Source of the DNA: Streptacidiphilus rugosus AM-16 | GTDB lineage: Bacteria; Actinomycetota; Actinomycetes; Streptomycetales; Streptomycetaceae | Length of the DNA stretch: 64,000 bases | Direction of reading: 5' to 3' | NCBI RefSeq assembly: GCF_000744655.1 | Contig: NZ_JQMJ01000004.1 | Location: forward strand, 4,278,001 to 4,342,000 | In this document: positions 33,052 through 40,760 of the stretch, in pieces | Layout of the letters: each line of letters starts with the position of its first letter | Numbering within the stretch: position 1 is the first letter of the stretch | The notes under the pieces: generated by a model | Told to the model about the DNA's origin: nothing | Database searches by the model: none | Seen by the model: only the letters and a program-made list of their open reading frames with translations | Position numbers and translations under genes: made by a program

Positions 33052-34674
33052 TCACTCGGCCGGGCACACCGTGCCCGGTTTCGGCAGCGTACCCGACGTC
33101 AGAAACGCGTCCTCGGCGCGCCGCACGCAGTCGCTGAGCCGGTAGGCGATGTGCCCCTGACCCGCGTAGGTGAGCACCACGCCGACGCCGGTGGCGGTCG
33201 CCATCCGCGCCATGCCCGGATAGGGCGTGGCCGGGTCGGTCCTGGTGCCGACCATGAGCACCGGCGGCGCTCCCTTCGCGCTGACGTCCCGCCAGGTGTC
33301 GTCGCCGCGCACCGGCCAGCCGCTGCAGTCCAGCAGGCTCGACTCCGCTCCCGGCCCGAAGAGTGAGGAGGCCGCCAGGAACTCCGTGGTGGCGGCGACC
33401 GCCTGTGGGGGCGAGTAGCGGCCGGCGGTGTCCCTGCACTCGACCGCCGTGTAGATCGCCGACGCGTTGTCGCCCGGCGGGTCGGCGACGGCCGGGGCCA
33501 CCCACGAGGCGGAGGACGCGCCCGCGGGCGGTGTCGCCCCGCCCAGCTTCGCCAGCGGGCCCGCGTCCTGGTCCCGGATCAGCGCGGTGAGCGCGGCGCG
33601 CAGGTCCGGCCACGAGCCGGTGTCCCACACCGCCCTGCTCAGTGCGCTCTGGAAGACGCCACGGTCCAGCGTGCCCTCCGTGCTCTCGACGGGCTTCGCC
33701 GCCACCGCGTCGAAGGCCTGCTGCAGCTGCCCGCGCGCCTCGCCCTGGTCGCCGCTGAACGGGCAGTCGGCCGGGCCGCGGCGCAGGCAGTCGGCCAGGA
33801 AGTTGCCGACGCCCTGCTCCTCTGCCTGCACCAGGGAGACGGCCGTCCCCGCGTAGTCGAGCGAGGGATCGATGATCCCGTCCAGCGACATCCGGCCGAC
33901 CAGGGAGGGGAACTGGTGCGCGTACACCGCGCCCAGCCGCGATCCGTAGGAGAAGCCGAGGAAGTTGAGCTTCCGGTCGCCGAGGGCGGCCCGCAGCACG
34001 TCCAGGTCGCGCGCCGAGTCGACCGTCCCGACGTACGGCAGCAGCGCCCCCGAACGCACCTGGCAGCCACGGGCGCGGGCGGTCCGGTCGGCGGCGACCC
34101 GCTGGAGCTGTGCCAGCGGATCGTCCGCCGCGGCCCCGGCCCCGAGCCCAGCACTAGCCCCCGCCCCCGTCCCGGATGTGGCCCCCGCCGCGTCGCCGGA
34201 GCCGGTGCAGGTCACCGGCTCGCTCTGTCCCCAGCCGCGCGGATCCATGCCGATCAGGTCGAAGCTCGCCCGCAGCCCGGCGAAGGTGCTGTCGATCTCC
34301 GCCCCGAGCTGGTCGATCCCCGGCGTGCCCGGTCCGCCGAAGTTCGGCACCAGCGAGCCGATCCGCGCCCCGCCGGACCTGGCGCGGAAGCGGCTCAGCG
34401 CCAGCTTGAGATCACCCGCCGCGGGACGGGCGTAGTCGCGGGGCACGGTCAGCCGGGCGCACTCCATGGCCGCGAGGGTCGCCGAGTTCGCCGCCTCGCC
34501 CAGATCGCGCAGGGCGGAGTCGGTCAGCCCCTGGGCGCCGCAGGTCCGCCAGGTCAACTGCTGGGTGTAGTAGCCCCGCAGATCGGGCGTCCCGGCGCCC
34601 GTGCCGGAGTCGCAGCCGCCCGCGCCGACGGCGACGAGCAGTACCAGCACCATCCCTGCCCGGCGTCCGCGCAT
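33052..34674 (-). CDS. Lipoprotein alpha/beta hydrolase, TAP-like (S33 type)
   Basis: A 540-residue exported hydrolase similar to Streptomyces tripeptidyl aminopeptidases and related lipoproteins. The N-terminus has a hydrophobic run ending VGAGGCDSG, a lipobox with Cys at about residue 21. The fold shows FGGPGTPG (oxyanion region), GMDPRGWGQS, the nucleophile elbow GFSYGSRLG, the acid RTDPATPYPG, and the catalytic His in GQGHIAYR, in that order. A Gly/Ala/Ser-rich insertion sits near residues 155-185. The ATG at 34674 gives the full lipoprotein signal. The peptide preference is unknown. It is divergent from a patatin gene. Confidence 0.88.
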   Translation of the reverse strand: MRGRRAGMVLVLLVAVGAGGCDSGTGAGTPDLRGYYTQQLTWRTCGAQGLTDSALRDLGEAANSATLAAMECARLTVPRDYARPAAGDLKLALSRFRARSGGARIGSLVPNFGGPGTPGIDQLGAEIDSTFAGLRASFDLIGMDPRGWGQSEPVTCTGSGDAAGATSGTGAGASAGLGAGAAADDPLAQLQRVAADRTARARGCQVRSGALLPYVGTVDSARDLDVLRAALGDRKLNFLGFSYGSRLGAVYAHQFPSLVGRMSLDGIIDPSLDYAGTAVSLVQAEEQGVGNFLADCLRRGPADCPFSGDQGEARGQLQQAFDAVAAKPVESTEGTLDRGVFQSALSRAVWDTGSWPDLRAALTALIRDQDAGPLAKLGGATPPAGASSASWVAPAVADPPGDNASAIYTAVECRDTAGRYSPPQAVAATTEFLAASSLFGPGAESSLLDCSGWPVRGDDTWRDVSAKGAPPVLMVGTRTDPATPYPGMARMATATGVGVVLTYAGQGHIAYRLSDCVRRAEDAFLTSGTLPKPGTVCPAE

Positions 34675-34797
34675 GAGCCCAGCATCGGGCCGAGCCACGG
34701 CGGTCGCACTCCGGTGCGTCCGGTCCGCTGGCACGGCGCACGCGGTATCTTCGGCTACCCGCCGGTTGCGGCGGGTCCTGACGGCGGGGGAGGCGCG

Positions 34798-35691
34798 ATG
34801 CGCGAGAAGGCTCTGGTCCTGGGCGGCGGCGGGTTGACCGGCATCGGGTGGGAGTGCGGCATCCTGCACGGCCTGGCCCAGGCCGGGATCGACCTGGGTT
34901 CGACGGCGGACCTCGTCGTCGGCACCTCGGCCGGCTCGATCGTCGGCGCGCAGCTGACCTCCGGCCTGGTCAGCCCCGCCGAGCTGTACGAGCGACAGCT
35001 GCAGCACGTCCCCGGCGAGACCGTCTCCCGCATCGGCGCCTCCGTCATGGCGCGGTACGCCTGGGGCGTCGTCCGGTCCCGCGACGCGCGCAGCTTCGGC
35101 GCCCGGATGGGCGCACTGGCCCTGGCCGCCGGTCCCCGCGCCACCTCCGTGCACCGCGAGGTCATCGCGGAGCGCCTGCTCAGCCACGACTGGCCGGAGC
35201 GCCGTCTGGTCGTCACCGCGGTCGACGCGCGGAGCGGCGAGTTCGCCGCCTTCGACCGGGACGGCGAGCTCGACCTGCTCGACGCCGTCTCCGCGAGCTG
35301 CGCCGTGCCGGGCGTGTGGTCCCCCGTCAGCGCGGCGGGACGCCACTGGATCGACGGCGGCATCCGCTCGGCCGCCAACGCGGACCTGGCGTCGGGCTAC
35401 CGCAACGTCGTGATCATCGCGCCGGTCTCGCTCGGCGGCGGTCCCGTCCAGACCGCCCGCGCGCAGGCGGCCCGGCTGGCGGCGGAGGGAGCCCGGGTCG
35501 CGCTGATCACGCCGGACCGCGCGGCACGGCGCGCCTTCGGCCGCAACGTCCTCGACCCGGCCCGCCGTGCCCCCGCAGCCCGCGCGGGCCTCGCCCAGGC
35601 CGCGGCCCACGCGGCCGAGGTCGCCGCCGCGTGGTGCAGCGCGCGGGATCAGTCCCCCGGGTCCAGCGAGGCGCGGCTCTGCGGGCCGTAG
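34798..35691 (+). CDS. Patatin-like phospholipase family protein
   Basis: A 297-residue esterase/phospholipase without a signal peptide. The oxyanion motif GGGGLTGIGWE is at about 9-19, the nucleophile elbow GTSAGS at about 43-48, and the catalytic Asp in DGGIRSAANADLA near 186. It probably acts on membrane lipids or acyl esters. GGGGGAGG lies just before the ATG at 34798, and a TATCTT candidate -10 is 47 bases upstream. Its last 43 bases overlap the convergent peptidoglycan-binding gene. Confidence 0.9.
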   Translation: MREKALVLGGGGLTGIGWECGILHGLAQAGIDLGSTADLVVGTSAGSIVGAQLTSGLVSPAELYERQLQHVPGETVSRIGASVMARYAWGVVRSRDARSFGARMGALALAAGPRATSVHREVIAERLLSHDWPERRLVVTAVDARSGEFAAFDRDGELDLLDAVSASCAVPGVWSPVSAAGRHWIDGGIRSAANADLASGYRNVVIIAPVSLGGGPVQTARAQAARLAAEGARVALITPDRAARRAFGRNVLDPARRAPAARAGLAQAAAHAAEVAAAWCSARDQSPGSSEARLCGP

Positions 35692-36374
35692 ACACCCGGC
35701 GGATCCGCGGTCAGATCGCGGTTCTCCTGGAGCTGGGTCACCCCGCGCGTGGTGGCGTCGTCGTAGACCCCGGTCACGGAGACGTAGGTGAACCCCTGGT
35801 CGAAGAGCAACTGTTGCAGCCGGGTGACGGCCGGTCCCCGGTCCCCCGGTTGCAGCGTGCCGGCGGCCGACCCGCCAACGGCGGTGGCTGCAGGCTGCGC
35901 GCCGGGAGTCGTGGACGCACCGGAGCTCGACGCGGGCTGCCCGGTCGAGCGAGCGGCGCTCGTCGGGGACGCCGGCGCTCCGGCCGAACCGGCCGACGCC
36001 GGTGCGCCCGCCGATCCCGCCGCACCGGGCGAGGCCGCCGCGGAGTTGCTCGGCGCACCGCCGGACGGACCTGCGTCGGCGTTCGCGGTCGGCAGCAGGG
36101 CCGCGGGGCGGGAGCCGGGGTTCGCCCCGTTCGCACCCGACCCGTCCAGCGTCGACGCGAGAATCGCCGACGCGACGGCCGCCACCGCCAGCGCCGCGGC
36201 CACCACGCCCGGCCTGACCCGGCGTCGCCGGCCCGCCCCGCGGTGCCCGGACGACCCGCTCGGCGCAGGCTCGGGCCCGGACTCCGCCCAGGTCACGGGC
36301 GGGGCGTCGGATTCCGTCGCGGACTCGCCCAACTGGGCGACGTAGGGACGGACGAGGTCGGACTGGGTCTCCAC
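35649..36374 (-). CDS. Single-pass membrane protein with peptidoglycan-binding domain
   Basis: A 241-residue protein. A short cytoplasmic N-terminus is followed by a basic patch and one membrane helix (PGVVAAALAVAAVASAILAST, about 55-75). A long Ala/Ser/Gly/Pro linker (about 80-165) then spans the wall, and a PG_binding_1 domain ends the protein (DRGPAVTRLQQLLFDQGF, then GVYDDATTRGVTQLQ and GVYGPQSRASL). It anchors or senses the cell wall. Start at a GTG (36374); no clear ribosome site is visible and TATCAT lies nine bases before it, so the message may be nearly leaderless. The 3' end overlaps the patatin gene by 43 bp. Confidence 0.78.
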   Translation of the reverse strand: METQSDLVRPYVAQLGESATESDAPPVTWAESGPEPAPSGSSGHRGAGRRRRVRPGVVAAALAVAAVASAILASTLDGSGANGANPGSRPAALLPTANADAGPSGGAPSNSAAASPGAAGSAGAPASAGSAGAPASPTSAARSTGQPASSSGASTTPGAQPAATAVGGSAAGTLQPGDRGPAVTRLQQLLFDQGFTYVSVTGVYDDATTRGVTQLQENRDLTADPPGVYGPQSRASLDPGD

Positions 36375-36632
36375 GAAGCGATGATGATACGCAGATCCGG
36401 CACCACCGGTTCGTTTGCACGAATGCCGGACGGGGTCGGACCTTCGTGCTAGGGCGACCGGCGGCCAGAGGGGGCGTGAGGAGGCATGAGGGGACGCGAG
36501 GAGGCGCGCGGACGCCGCCCGCCTCCGGAAAAGCAGGTCGGCCGGCCCGCCGCGCTCGGGGGCACGCAGGGACCGGCCGGCGCGCCGTGGGTGGGGCCGG
36601 CGCGAAGGGGTGGGAGGAGGCGGGCGCGAGGG

Positions 36633-36665
36633 GGTCGGACGGGTCGGACGGGTCGGACGGGTCGG
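36633..36665. repeat. 9-bp tandem repeat beside a stop codon
   Basis: GGTCGGACG repeated about 3.7 times, beginning one base beyond the stop of the minus-strand secreted-protein gene. Confidence 0.85.
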
Positions 36666-36666
36666 C

Positions 36667-37179
36667 TCAGAGCCGACCGGCCTTCCTGCGACGGACCGCC
36701 AGGAACCCCGCACCCGCGACCAGCACCGCACCGCCCGCGACCTCGCCGGCATTGGCTCCGAGGACGCTGCCGCCCACACCCGCGGGAACCGAGCCGCTCG
36801 GGCCGACCTTGACGGTCGCCATGAACGCGGAGCCGTCCTCGCCGCCCTTGAGGCAGTTGCCCGAGATGCCGACCGAGTCCTCGCCGCCGAGGTCGCGGGA
36901 GACCTCGCCCTCACCGGCGAACCAGCCCTTGTGGCCCTCGACGGCGTGGAGGGTGATCGGCTCGGAGAGGCCCTGGCCCTCCGCCTTCGTCGGCATCGGG
37001 TCGGCGAACGCGGTGCAGTCGACGACGAGAGTGAACGAACCGCCCAGCGGAACACGCCCGGGATGCACCGTGGCGCTCGCGCCGCTCCCACCCGAGGACG
37101 CGAACGCCGAGGAGGTGGAGACCGGCACGACGGCCAGCGTTAGCGCGGCACCGGCAACGGCGAGGGTGGTACGACGCAT
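36667..37179 (-). CDS. Secreted, C-terminally anchored protein (candidate sortase partner)
   Basis: A 170-residue exported protein: signal peptide MRRTTLAVAGAALTLAVVPVS with an AFA cleavage site near residue 26. A beta-rich ectodomain with two Cys (VVDCTAFAD and GNCLKGG) follows, then a Gly-rich stretch, a hydrophobic helix (AGGAVLVAGAGFLAV) and a basic tail RRRKAGRL. This signal-ectodomain-helix-basic-tail order is that of sortase substrates, but no LPxTG-type motif precedes the helix. It is divergent from a class F sortase across 272 bp. It may be attached by that sortase through a non-standard motif or simply stay membrane anchored. Confidence 0.75.
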   Translation of the reverse strand: MRRTTLAVAGAALTLAVVPVSTSSAFASSGGSGASATVHPGRVPLGGSFTLVVDCTAFADPMPTKAEGQGLSEPITLHAVEGHKGWFAGEGEVSRDLGGEDSVGISGNCLKGGEDGSAFMATVKVGPSGSVPAGVGGSVLGANAGEVAGGAVLVAGAGFLAVRRRKAGRL

Positions 37180-37451
37180 CTGAGGTTTTCCTCCAGCCCG
37201 CGACCCGGCGTCCAGCATCCGACTGGACGAGAGGTTCCGGTCGCGGAAGCCAGGAGCAGACATGTCACCGCGTCATGATCGACAGCCCTGTTCATATGAC
37301 TAATCATCCGCGTGGAGGAGTTCGCATCCGAATGGGTGGCGTCGTGGCGGTCGCCTGCTTGCACGCGCCAGGCATCTGACATTTCTTCCTATGATTTCGA
37401 ATCACTCTCCCGACCGCCCGCAGGCAGTCGACCCAGGAAAGCGAGCGGTTC

Positions 37452-38147
37452 ATGACGCAGCGCCAGGATCCCCTTCGCGGCCGCCCGAATCGCACCCCGC
37501 CCCGGCGGCGCAGCCGCCGCCAGGGCCGGGCCGCAGGACTGTTGTTGCTGCCGCTGCTGCTCGGCGCCTGGATGATGTGGGACGGCAGCCGGACCTCACA
37601 GCCACCCGAGCCCTCCGCCGCCCAGGCCTTCACCGGGCCGTCGACAGCGATCGCCCCGGTCCCCGCACCGGTCCCCTCGCTGAAACCACTGCCCCCGAGC
37701 CCGCCGGTACGCGTCAGGATCCCGGTCATCGGCGTCGACGCACCGGTGACCGCGCTCGGCCTCGACGCCACCGGTCGGCTTGCCACCCCGGACGACAGGA
37801 ACCGCAATCTCGCGGGCTGGTACCGGGGCGGCGTGACACCGGGTCAGCTCGGAACGGCGATCCTCGACGGTCATGTGGACACCTGGGGCGGTCCCGCGGT
37901 GTTCTACAACCTCGGCTCACTCCGCAAGGGCCACCAGGTGCAGCTGCTCCGCAAGGACGGCCGGACGGCGGTCTTCTCCGTCGACGCGGTCGAGGTCTAC
38001 GCCAAGGACCGGTTCCCGAGCGCCAAGGTCTACCACGCGGCCCCCGACGCCGAGATCCGCCTGATCACCTGCGGCGGCTCCTACACCCGGGCCGGAGGCT
38101 ACAACGGCAACGTCGTCGTCTACGCCCACCTCGTCGCGACACGGTAG
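37452..38147 (+). CDS. Class F sortase
   Basis: Transpeptidase of 231 residues attaching proteins to the cell wall or processing surface proteins. A basic cytoplasmic N-terminus and one membrane helix (LLLLPLLLGAWMMW) are followed by a Pro-rich linker and the sortase beta-barrel from about residue 85. The catalytic His is in LDGHVDTW, Cys in LITCGGSY and Arg probably in YTRAGGY, all spaced normally for class E/F enzymes. AGGAAAG precedes the ATG. It is divergent from a small C-terminally anchored secreted protein, its likely partner. A perfect hairpin begins at the last base of the stop codon. Confidence 0.9.
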   Translation: MTQRQDPLRGRPNRTPPRRRSRRQGRAAGLLLLPLLLGAWMMWDGSRTSQPPEPSAAQAFTGPSTAIAPVPAPVPSLKPLPPSPPVRVRIPVIGVDAPVTALGLDATGRLATPDDRNRNLAGWYRGGVTPGQLGTAILDGHVDTWGGPAVFYNLGSLRKGHQVQLLRKDGRTAVFSVDAVEVYAKDRFPSAKVYHAAPDAEIRLITCGGSYTRAGGYNGNVVVYAHLVATR

Positions 38148-38173
38148 CCGCGCCCCTCGGCGAGGGGCGCGGC
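38147..38173. terminator. Bidirectional hairpin after the sortase gene
   Basis: GCCGCGCCCCTC (38147-38158) pairs perfectly with GAGGGGCGCGGC (38162-38173), three-base loop, between convergent genes. The stem starts on the last base of the sortase stop codon. Confidence 0.9.
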
Positions 38174-38178
38174 CGTCC

Positions 38179-39954
38179 TCAGCCCAGGGTCCGGTCCAGG
38201 AACGAACTGCCGAACACCCCCGCCGGATCCAGCGCGTGGAAGGTCGCCACGGCGGCGTCCCAGCCGTCGCCCGCAGCCTGGCCGGCGCGGTACGAGTCCG
38301 GGATCGCCCCGCCGATCGCAGCCTGGTCGGTCCAGGCGCCGGAGGCGGAGTTGGCCCACTCCTTCGGCCACTCGTTGTGCACGGCCCCGTAGGAACCGGT
38401 GTAGTGGCTCCGGACCCAGGCCTCCATGCCGCCCATGAACTCGTGACAGCCGGGCGTGATGGGCACGGTGGTCATGTCGAACCACACCGACGTGTCCCAC
38501 TCGGGGTGGTCCGGCCGCGTCCGCAGCGGCGACAGCTGGGCCCCGCGCGCGCCGGGAACACCGCAGTCGGCCGCCTGGTCGAGGCCGGTGACCCGGATCT
38601 CCAACGGGGCGTTCATCGGATACTGGCCCTTCGCGGCGGCGGCCGCGATCCGGGAGCTGTACTCCGCGAAGAAGTCGCTCACCACCCGCTGCACGTTGGC
38701 CCGCGAGGTCACCACGTTGCAGCAGGTGGAGGTGATCCGCAGCGTCGTCGGCCGGACGTAGAGCAGCACGTCACTGGACCACCCCCAGATGTCCCAGGTC
38801 CCGGTGGAGATCAGTCCGGCGCTGACTCCGTCCATCTGCGCCTGGGTGAAACTCGGCGTCGCCGCGGCGTCCCCCGCGATGATCTGGGAGAGGAGGTCGG
38901 AGACGTTCTTCGGCACGATGTCGTTGAAGCTGAAGTCGTACGGCCCGGTCACCGCCCTCGACACCCACGGCTGGCTCGGCGTCGGCGTGAAGACCCGCAG
39001 CCAGGGCGAGCTGGTGAAGGGGAACCAGATGCAGACCACCCGGCCGCACTTGTCGACGTACGACGCGAGCGACTGCGACCCCGCCGAGGCGGGCGGCGCG
39101 AAGAGGTTCGCCGCGCTCACGTTGAACCAGCTCTGACAGCGCAACCGCTGGTCCGCCCCCACACGGAGGGTGGCCTCGGTGACGAAGGCCCGGCCGAGGT
39201 TCACCAGCAGCGCCTGAATCTGCGGGTCGGTGCGCTGGAAGGTCCTCAGCACGTAGGCGCCGCTGCCCGCGTCCCAGACCACGGCGGTGAGGCTGGTGAT
39301 CAGGTTGCTGACCGAACCGTAGGTGTGCCCGGAGAGCCTGCTCTCCCCCACCGCAGGAACCCCGGTCCCCCGCCCTCCGGTCGCCAGCACGCCGCCGACG
39401 GTGGCCGCGCCGAGCACGGGGAAGCCGGTGAGCCCCAGACCCGCGTTCTTCAGGGTGCCGAGGACGTTGTCCATGGAGGCGCCGGGCTGCACGGTGACGC
39501 TCGCCTGGCCGCCGGAGCCCGCGGGATTGACCGTGATCCCGGTGAGGTGCGTCGTCGTGTCGACGAACAGCACGTTCGGCGGCGTGTCCGCCGAGGCGAC
39601 GAGTGGCGACCAGCTGTACCCGCCGCCGCGCGGACGCAGCCGCCAGCCATTGGCGTGGGCCCAGTTCGCGAGGGTGACGACATCGGCGGCGGAGGCCGGC
39701 GAGCAGCTCCAGAGCCCCTCGACGACGACCTCGCCCGACCAGTTCTGAAAAGTCTGCTGATAGAGCGGAATGCTGGCGGGAAACTGCGGCGGCGCCGCAA
39801 TCGTCGTAGCCGCGCTCGCCACGGCGATCCGCCCGAGCGGGGTCCACTGCACCACCGTGGCCAGCGCCGCGGCCGCTGACGCCCCGAGCAACGCCCGCCG
39901 GGAGAGCACGGAGGCCGCCTCGGGCTGCTCGACATACGTCCGGTCCTCTTCCAT
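38179..39954 (-). CDS. Tat-exported FAD-linked oxidase, cholesterol oxidase type II-like
   Basis: A 591-residue exported flavoprotein. Tat signal SRRALLGASAAAALAT begins at residue 18. An FAD_binding_4 (VAO/PCMH) domain runs from about 85 to 270, with SPASAADVVTLANWAHANGW and FPVLGAATVGGVLATGGRG. The C-terminal part resembles the substrate-binding domain of covalent-type (Brevibacterium class II) cholesterol oxidase, including WDIWGWSSDVLLYVRPTTLR and GLDQAADCGVPG. In the R-G-G-G-H-S-W motif that usually binds FAD through His, this protein has RGGGYSW (Tyr113), so the covalent link is missing. Sterol oxidation is therefore likely by family but unproven. The ATG at 39954 begins the Tat leader. 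Confidence 0.85.
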   Translation of the reverse strand: MEEDRTYVEQPEAASVLSRRALLGASAAAALATVVQWTPLGRIAVASAATTIAAPPQFPASIPLYQQTFQNWSGEVVVEGLWSCSPASAADVVTLANWAHANGWRLRPRGGGYSWSPLVASADTPPNVLFVDTTTHLTGITVNPAGSGGQASVTVQPGASMDNVLGTLKNAGLGLTGFPVLGAATVGGVLATGGRGTGVPAVGESRLSGHTYGSVSNLITSLTAVVWDAGSGAYVLRTFQRTDPQIQALLVNLGRAFVTEATLRVGADQRLRCQSWFNVSAANLFAPPASAGSQSLASYVDKCGRVVCIWFPFTSSPWLRVFTPTPSQPWVSRAVTGPYDFSFNDIVPKNVSDLLSQIIAGDAAATPSFTQAQMDGVSAGLISTGTWDIWGWSSDVLLYVRPTTLRITSTCCNVVTSRANVQRVVSDFFAEYSSRIAAAAAKGQYPMNAPLEIRVTGLDQAADCGVPGARGAQLSPLRTRPDHPEWDTSVWFDMTTVPITPGCHEFMGGMEAWVRSHYTGSYGAVHNEWPKEWANSASGAWTDQAAIGGAIPDSYRAGQAAGDGWDAAVATFHALDPAGVFGSSFLDRTLG

Positions 39955-40089
39955 CGTTCCCCTCCTGACGTGCCGCGCTCGGCTGGGTGCGGGTCAGCTG
40001 ACAGCGGGATCTGATGGACCGTCAGGCGGTACCGTGGTGCGGGGCGGCAGAGAAGTCAAGAACGAGGCGGCCATTCACACCCGCGCGGA

Positions 40090-40638
40090 TCAGCCCTCTC
40101 CCGGCCATTCGCTGCGCAGCAGGGACCAGAACTCCTGGTCGTGGCGCACGCCCCGATAGAGGAAGGCCTCCCGCATCGCGCCCTCCGCCCGCATCCCGAC
40201 CCGCTGCGCCGCCGCGCGGCTCCGCGTGTTCCCGGTGCTGTTGACCCACTGCACGCGGTGCATCCCGCGCTCCTCGAAGGCGTACGCCAGCAGCCGCCGT
40301 ACCGCCGCCGTGACCAGCCCGCGCCCCTCCCCGGCCGGCTCGGTCCAGACCCCGATCTCACAGTTCCCCGCCGCCGCGTCAAACGCCACGAACATGACCC
40401 CGCCCACGAGCACGCCCGACAGCCAGATCCCGTAGATCCGCCCGGTGTCCGCCGCCTGCCGATCGGCGTAGCTCTGGAGCGTCGCACGAGCGGAGGCGAG
40501 GTCGGTCGACTTGGCGGCCCAGGGAATCCAAGGGTCGACGTGGTCGCGTGCCCGGTCCATGTGGGCCAGGAACTCCTCGGCCTGCCACGGCTCCAACGGG
40601 CGGAGCTCGGCGTCGTCGGCGAGCGGGACGGCGTACAT
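40090..40638 (-). CDS. GNAT family N-acetyltransferase (RimJ/RimL type)
   Basis: Acetyl-CoA dependent transferase of 182 residues, probably acting on protein N-termini or small amines. RimJ/L features: LRPLEPWQAEEFLAHMDRA near the N-terminus, the strand CEIGVWTEPAGEGRGLVTAAVRRLLAYAF carrying the acetyl-CoA P-loop (G-x-G-R-G-L region), and VNSTGNTRSRAAAQRVGMRAEG near the C-terminus. The ATG at 40638 has AGGA six bases before it; the ATG two codons upstream has worse spacing. Confidence 0.9.
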   Translation of the reverse strand: MYAVPLADDAELRPLEPWQAEEFLAHMDRARDHVDPWIPWAAKSTDLASARATLQSYADRQAADTGRIYGIWLSGVLVGGVMFVAFDAAAGNCEIGVWTEPAGEGRGLVTAAVRRLLAYAFEERGMHRVQWVNSTGNTRSRAAAQRVGMRAEGAMREAFLYRGVRHDQEFWSLLRSEWPGEG

Positions 40639-40760
40639 GGGCATTCCTGTTCGTGAGGTGGCGATGATGCAGCGGGGGCGGTACGGCTGCGTCGTAGTTC
40701 TGATGCTACTGAGCTGCAGGCATGCGTGCGGGCGTGCCGATGGGCCGCCGGGTGGGCGGC

